DNA of 23,331 nucleotides, taken from NCBI GenBank assembly GCA_001969505.1, contig LSSK01000551.1, positions 1 to 23,331 of the forward strand, in the 5' to 3' direction. The first letter of the stretch is position 1. Every line of letters starts with the position of its first letter. Shown in pieces: positions 20,267 to 23,331 of the stretch. This stretch comes from Zancudomyces culisetae. Its lineage: Eukaryota > Kickxellomycota > Harpellomycetes > Harpellales > Legeriomycetaceae. The translations under genes were made by a program, and so were the position numbers. The notes beneath the pieces are model-generated. The model was given only the letters and a program-made list of their open reading frames with translations. It was not told where the DNA came from and ran no database searches.

Positions 20267-21876
20267 TTCCTGTTCTCTACCCTTATTTCCCTTACTTTTC
20301 CTCTAACAACAAAGAAAGCTGGAGCGTGACTATGTAATTTTTCAAATTACTACTAGTATCTTTCCAAATGAAAAGAATGCCTTTTACACCAAGAAGAAAA
20401 AAAGATAAAGGTGTATATAAAACACACAGATAAAACAAGCTGGCTGATTTAGAAAAGATAAATGTTTATGAATTAAAAGTACTTAAAGGCAACTACTTTA
20501 CACGCTGGTCAACCTTCTTATGTTGCTGTGGTATCTTGTGTATCTGTTCCTCTTCTTGAAAACTCTGCTATAAATTATTTTTTTCTCACTATCTTTTGAA
20601 ACTCTCCTTGTTAGTTAATTGAAATTTGCCAGAAAATTCGGGAAAGATGAGCAGATTTAATTGGTATAGCAAGTTCAAATTACCCAAAGTAAATAAAATG
20701 TTCTTTATTTGGTTTGTAATCCCTCCTTATGGCTGATAAAAAAAAATTTTTTTTTTTTTACAAATTCAAGATTAGCAACAACAAAAACATATTTTTGTAA
20801 AAATAAACATTGGTAATAAATGGGAATAGTACAAGCTGTTATGAGATGTAAATGTGAGACTACGAACTTGATGTTTTGAACACATTTAGAAGTAATAAAC
20901 TTGCTTATAAAAAGTCAATATCCTCACATACACAATATCCAGATGCCTTAGCCAACTCGCTGTATAGTAATAACTAGCCTTTGAGAATCCCAGTGCACTC
21001 AAACCTCTCCGTCTTAAAAAAAGGAGAGCATGTATTTTTGGCAAAGTCGCATTGTGTTAAACATTGCTTTATTCATATCTGCTTCCTTCCTCCTTCGTCT
21101 TTGGGTTTGTGATGAACATATGCAATCTAACACATTGTAAACTGCTTGCCTGGCCAAGCATACCTGTGAAGCCCTAACACCAGTGTACCAAAAACTATGT
21201 ACCCTCTCTAAGGTCAAGCTGAGCAAACTTAACATTAAGATACCTAATGGCGTGGTTCGAATATATTATTCATGCGAAAAGAGCCACAGAAAAGTTCAAC
21301 CAGCTAACGTATATAAAAAAAATTGTGTGTTTTTGAAAAGATATAAAAACATCAAGTATAGGAAAAGGATACAAAACCAGAGATTATTGTGTAGCTTTGA
21401 ATATCTAAACTATCCACAGTATTCATCCGTATACCAAGGGGAAATTATACCTCTAATGCATCTTTTTTATTATTTCAAACTCTTTTGCTGGCTCTGAATA
21501 TATACTTCTATCAATATTTACTTTGTAACCACTTTGCCTTTACTGTGATTTCTGTTTATTTAGGTCTTATGAAAGCCTTACGTAGGTACAACTACATTCA
21601 AAATGAAAAAATAAATTAAAAATCAGCGTTCTCACCCAATGACGTAATATGGCAGCTTTATACAGCTAATTTTTTGTGTTGGTTTAGCTTGCTAATGCAA
21701 ATAAAATAAATAGTATTGAAAATTGAATTCCTTTGTTATAAAACAAAACACCGTTACCATTTTCACCACACGATTTGCTTTATTTTTTAACAAATAGATA
21801 TAAGAATCGTAGCTCTAGAAATCTAAATATAAGATTTAAGTAACTCAGTGAAAGTAAAAACAGCATAAAATAAAAA
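20267..21876. other. Divergent intergenic region between PPR gene and RPN11
   Basis: These 1.6 kb should contain both divergent promoters. No convincing gene was found; the longest frame (21183-21497, plus strand) opens with GTG and has no early ATG. An A9T13 tract lies at 20738-20759. A CRE/ATF-like octamer, TGACGTAA, is at 21640-21647, about 230 bp before the RPN11 start. I found no PACE element (GGTGGCAAA), the usual Rpn4 site of S. cerevisiae proteasome genes. Confidence 0.5.
21640..21647 (+). promoter_or_regulatory. CRE/ATF-like TGACGTAA box upstream of RPN11
   Basis: TGACGTAA matches the bZIP (CRE/ATF) core. It lies about 230 bp upstream of the RPN11 start. A single 8-mer is weak evidence. 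Confidence 0.25.
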
Positions 21877-23213
21877 ATGGATTTGTCGAGATTACTGGGA
21901 ATGTCAGCCGGCGGGTTGGGATCAGGTATAGATGTAGAAACTAGTGATACCTCTGAAGTTATCCATATTTCGTCATTGGCTCTGCTGAAGGTAAATTTAC
22001 TTGCTTATTATATTTGGTTGTCTGTTTTACATTTTGCAGATTTTTGTTTAAAACGAGGAAATGAGTTTGACTTACCATTTATTTGCATTTATGAAAACTA
22101 TCCCTATAGATGCTCAAACATGGTAAGCTACGATATAAAACTTATACAAATAGAAATTCTTTGAGAAGGGGCTGTGTGTAAAGTGACTAGAGATTTTCTC
22201 ATTTCTTTAAAAAATAAACAGGTCGAGCTGGTGTTCCGATGGAAGTAATGGGGCTGATGCTGGGTGAGTTTGTTGATAAATATACTATACAGGTTGTCGA
22301 TGTATTTGCAATGCCGCAAAGTGGTACAGGAGTCTCAGTTGAGGCGATTGATGAAGCATACCAAGCAGCAATGATGGAAATGCTCAAACAAACGGGAAGG
22401 TATGTATTGTTTTTTCCCCCAAGATTTCACATTTCTTGAAGAGAGTGCGTAAAAAATGGTGAGAAAAAAATTGGGCTTTTTTGAATAGAGGTGAATCCGT
22501 TGTGGGGTGGTACCACTCACATCCAGGTTTCGGGTGCTGGCTTTCCAGCGTTGACATAAATACTCAACAAGCATTTGAGCGGTTGAACCCCCGGGCGGTT
22601 GCCGTCGTGGTCGATCCTATCCAGTCAGTTAAAGGAAAGGTTGTGATTGATGCATTCCGATTGATAGATCCTGGACTCGCTATGGCTGGACAAGAGCCTC
22701 GCCAAACTACGACAAACTATGGATTTTTAAACAAGCCAAACATTCAGGTATTGCGGATAATTTTATATTTAATGCTATATATCGAGATACATCCATTACA
22801 ATTGCATTTGGACCTTTAGTATAAATTTTTTTGTAAATACGTATCTATTCTAGGCGCTAATCCACGGCTTGAACAGACACTACTACTCCATTATCATTGA
22901 TTATCGAAAAAATAAACTGGAGGAAAAAATGTTGTTAAATCTCAATAAAAAGGAATGGACAAGTGGCTTGACACTGACGAACTTTGAAACCCACTGCTCC
23001 CATAACGAATCTTCTGTTAAAAAAATGCTTTCTCTTGCTGAGAGTTACTATAAAGAGACGACTGATGAATCAAAATTGACTCCAGAACAATTAAAAACTA
23101 GACATGTGGGCCGACAGGATCCAAAACGACATTTGGAAGAAACTGTTGAAAATGTCATGTGTGACAACCTGGTACAAGCTGCTGCTACCGCCATAGATCA
23201 GAAGGTCTTGTAA
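21877..23213 (+). CDS. RPN11: 26S proteasome lid deubiquitinase Rpn11
   Basis: My model has five exons: 21877-21990, 22110-22122, 22222-22399, 22489-22747 and 22854-23213, with introns of 119, 99, 89 and 106 nt. The join is 924 nt and encodes 307 residues (306 in S. cerevisiae). Rpn11 is the JAMM metalloprotease that cuts ubiquitin chains from substrates as they enter the 26S proteasome. The catalytic set is intact: Glu50 in [12 protein letters not shown], and His111, His113 and Asp124 in [17 protein letters not shown]. The highly conserved block [20 protein letters not shown] and the C-terminal [17 protein letters not shown] are also present, while the extreme N- and C-termini diverge. Exon 2 is only 13 nt but is needed to supply the conserved MLKHG after ALLK. 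The start is the ATG at 21877. CTG codons at invariant leucines show the standard genetic code. Confidence 0.96.
22110..22122 (+). other. RPN11: 13-nt microexon of RPN11
   Basis: ATGCTCAAACATG is flanked by CCCTATAG and GTAAGC. It encodes MLKH plus the first base of the following glycine codon. Exon 1 ends in phase 0 and exon 3 starts GTCGAGCT, so the spliced product reads [19 protein letters not shown], exactly the conserved Rpn11 order. Skipping it would drop 13 nt and break the frame. Confidence 0.92.
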
Positions 23214-23331
23214 AACTTGTTCATATCCAAACGATTCTGCGACTTCCGCAAAACCCTGTTTTGTTTTTGCACTTTATTTTATTGCTTTGCCTTTATTAAT
23301 TTTTTTAACTAGCATATAACAAAGATAAAAT
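23214..23331 (+). other. RPN11 3' flank
   Basis: This is AT-rich sequence after the RPN11 stop codon, probably its 3' untranslated region. No other feature was seen before the window ends. Confidence 0.5.

Noticed and set aside
20379-20387. GCCTTTTAC, identical to the U5 snRNA loop I core
   Set aside because: The flanks cannot form the closing stem of U5 loop I, and there is no Sm site nearby.
20525-20560. GTATCTTGTGTATCTGTTCC, reminiscent of the U2 snRNA 5' region
   Set aside because: The branch-point recognition sequence GUAGUA is missing and no Sm site follows.
21254-21261. GGTTCGAA, a partial tRNA B box
   Set aside because: No matching T stem, acceptor stem or A box can be drawn around it. 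I found no tRNA anywhere in the window.
21183-21497. 104-codon open frame on the plus strand
   Set aside because: It opens with GTG, has no ATG until near its end, and shows no recognisable motif.

Overview
The window is fungal nuclear DNA, most likely from an ascomycete yeast, AT-rich and fairly rich in introns. The protein families are eukaryotic: proteasome lid Rpn11, mitochondrial ATP synthase subunit e, a Pol5/MYBBP1A protein, a lipoyltransferase and a mitochondrial PPR-like protein. I modelled 17 GT-AG introns of about 71-171 nt; most donors begin GTA and several carry TACTAAC-like branch points. CTG codons fall at invariant leucines of Rpn11, so the standard code is used, not the CUG-Ser code. 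I cannot name the species.

Layout, left to right. 384-851 (+) is a small coiled-coil protein, probably Mediator subunit Med11. It converges on a long intronless Pol5/MYBBP1A-like gene (967-4737, -). A gap of 3.2 kb without a convincing gene follows. ATP synthase subunit e (7979-8275, +) converges on a four-exon mitochondrial octanoyltransferase of the LIP2/LipB family (8803-10262, -). Next come a three-exon gene of unknown function (10597-11789, -) and a nine-exon gene (12889-16039, -) joining a SWIRM domain, a Cys/His-rich segment and an MPN domain, the architecture of the histone H2A deubiquitinase MYSM1. After a 2.5-kb gap there is an intronless, mitochondrially targeted PPR-like protein (18533-20266, -). 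The window ends with a five-exon RPN11 (21877-23213, +), which includes a 13-nt microexon.

No operon-like pathway is present; the genes are ordinary dispersed nuclear genes. LIP2, subunit e and the PPR-like protein all act in mitochondrial respiration or gene expression. The Pol5-like, Med11-like and SWIRM-MPN proteins are nuclear.

The most interesting item is the SWIRM-MPN gene. It was recovered only by joining nine short exons, and the join is in frame throughout (2250 nt, 750 codons). Its MPN domain has lost the catalytic Glu and both metal-binding His of the JAMM motif, so it looks like a catalytically dead relative of MYSM1, about 6 kb from the intact JAMM enzyme Rpn11. All exon models are hand-built from splice signals, frame and family motifs, and need transcript support.
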